Origin: Mycolicibacterium sarraceniae
Lineage (GTDB): Bacteria > Actinomycetota > Actinomycetes > Mycobacteriales > Mycobacteriaceae
Direction: 5' to 3'
Assembly: GCF_010731875.1 (NCBI RefSeq)
Contig: NZ_AP022595.1
Coordinates: forward strand, 310,001 to 374,000
Length of the DNA stretch: 64,000 bases
Program-made: the position numbers and the translations under genes
In this document: piece by piece, positions 63,240 to 64,000 of the stretch
Numbering within the stretch: the stretch's first letter is position 1
Layout of the letters: each line of letters opens with the position of its first letter
The notes under the pieces: generated by a model
Told to the model about the DNA's origin: nothing
Database searches by the model: none
What the model saw: the letters and a program-made list of their open reading frames with translations, nothing else

Positions 63240-64000
63240 CTAGAGGCCAACCGTAGCCCGGAACAGCTTGGCGGGCTCAGCCGCCTCCAGCCGAATCGGG
63301 CCGTCGTCAGCGGCGACCCAGGCCGCCGACCCGCGCTCCAACACCACGACATCGGACTTGGCACGCACCACCACCGAGCCCTCGGTGCAGACCAGGATCT
63401 GCGGACCGTCATGCCGCGACGGCGCATCGATCTCGTGGCCCAGGTTGTTTCCGTCGAGCACCAGCACACAGGTGGCGAATTCGACCGCCGGGGTGTCATA
63501 GACCAGTTCGATGCCCTCGCGGTGGGTGGGCGTTCGCAGCGTCGCCTCGTCGGCGGGGGTGAAGTCCAGCACCCTCAGCAACTCGGGGACGTCCACGTGC
63601 TTGGGGGTCAGACCACCGCGAAGTACGTTGTCGGAGTTGGCCATAATCTCCATACCCACACCATGGATGTAGCTGTGCAGGTTGCCGGCCGGCATGAAGA
63701 TCGCCTCGCCCGGGGCCAGCGTGATCCGGTTGAGCAGCATGGCGGCCAGCACGCCGGCGTCACCGGGATACCGCTCCCCCAGCTCCAGCAGCGTCCTGGC
63801 TTCGGCAGCGAATTCCGTTTCACCGGAACGGGCGTAAGCCACCGCGCCGTCGAGCACCGCCGGGATCAGCACGTCCAGGTCGGGTTGGGGTGCGGTGATC
63901 CAGGTGGTGAACAGCGCGCGCAGGCCGTCTGCGTCGGGCTGGCCGGACAGCAGACCGATGAACGGATCGAGATCCGAGACCGCCAGCGCGCGCATCAACG
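63240..64000 (-). CDS. manA: Mannose-6-phosphate isomerase, class I (5' end outside window)
   Basis: The C-terminal about 253 residues of a type-I phosphomannose isomerase interconverting fructose-6-P and mannose-6-P for GDP-mannose and lipomannan. The zinc/substrate region is ITLAPGEAIFMPAGNLHSYIHGVGMEIMANSDNVLRGGLTPKHVDVPELL (PAGxxHxY and EIMANSDNVLRGGLTPKHVD signatures). Upstream zinc ligands lie beyond base 64000. Confidence 0.95.
   Translation of the reverse strand, partial: LMRALAVSDLDPFIGLLSGQPDADGLRALFTTWITAPQPDLDVLIPAVLDGAVAYARSGETEFAAEARTLLELGERYPGDAGVLAAMLLNRITLAPGEAIFMPAGNLHSYIHGVGMEIMANSDNVLRGGLTPKHVDVPELLRVLDFTPADEATLRTPTHREGIELVYDTPAVEFATCVLVLDGNNLGHEIDAPSRHDGPQILVCTEGSVVVRAKSDVVVLERGSAAWVAADDGPIRLEAAEPAKLFRATVGL

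Overview
The window is high-GC actinobacterial DNA and almost certainly comes from a Mycobacterium/Mycolicibacterium chromosome. The housekeeping genes follow, in order and orientation, the M. tuberculosis block from about Rv3213c to Rv3255c: Soj-like ATPase, gpm2, isochorismate synthase, whiB1, pdtaS, biotinyl protein, rshA-sigH, aroA, rsgA, desA3 and its reductase, ppk2, a WS/DGAT, secA1, hpf, comF, lpqB-mtrB-mtrA, tmk, sahH, alkX-rubB-rubA-alkB, an APC permease and manA. These locus names are recalled from memory, not searched. Mycobacterial hallmarks include WhiB1 with its four cysteines, the 24-residue ribosomal protein bL37, the RshA/SigH pair and the MtrAB-LpqB operon. I saw no tRNA, rRNA or CRISPR array.

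Layout. 1-2.9 kb: the end of an esterase, a candidate ion-sensing leader RNA with a cation/proton antiporter, and a decayed DUF6611-like gene. 2.98-4.64 kb: a frameshifted IS1380-family element abutting the ParA/Soj gene. 4.6-32.9 kb: mostly the conserved backbone, with a local acyltransferase/TetR/GtrA insertion at 8.1-10.1 kb, a DUF849 remnant, and a GabD2-like aldehyde dehydrogenase. 32.97-48.65 kb: an accessory island between comF and lpqB that looks like a complete amine-catabolism locus. 48.7-51.4 kb: a scar of broken genes (alpha/beta hydrolase, 13E12/HNH, SseB-like, VOC). 51.4-64 kb: backbone again (lpqB to manA), with an Rv3254-like relic and a CDF transporter.

The island is the most interesting part. 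A GntR/FadR-type regulator is translationally coupled to a soluble Cache-domain protein and is divergent from an amine/amino-acid permease. A cytochrome P450, a glutamine-synthetase-like ligase, a substrate-binding-protein fold with no signal peptide and two class-I glutamine amidotransferases of the gamma-glutamyl-GABA hydrolase type form one tightly overlapping operon. A PucR regulator follows, and on the opposite strand lie an omega-aminotransferase, a glutaryl-CoA dehydrogenase, a deleted aldehyde dehydrogenase and a CaiB-type CoA-transferase. Together these can be read as: amine uptake, P450 and/or gamma-glutamyl-dependent oxidation, then 5-aminovalerate to glutarate semialdehyde, glutarate, glutaryl-CoA and crotonyl-CoA. 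This resembles the piperidine/pyrrolidine loci known in mycobacteria, but with unusual cytosolic sensor-like proteins.

Regulatory DNA is unusually readable: a perfect 16-bp palindrome between a TetR gene and its divergent target, four TACG-N4-CGTA dyads with identical 15-bp spacing in front of desA3 and its reductase, a CRP-like site before whiB1, a palindrome in front of alkB, and strong hairpin terminators. Both IS1380 copies carry an inverted repeat that would bury the transposase ribosome-binding site.

Several breaks are single-base indels in or beside homopolymers (both transposases, the acyltransferase), so assembly error must be excluded for those. The large internal deletions (aldehyde dehydrogenase, hydrolase, Rv3254-like gene) look like true decay.
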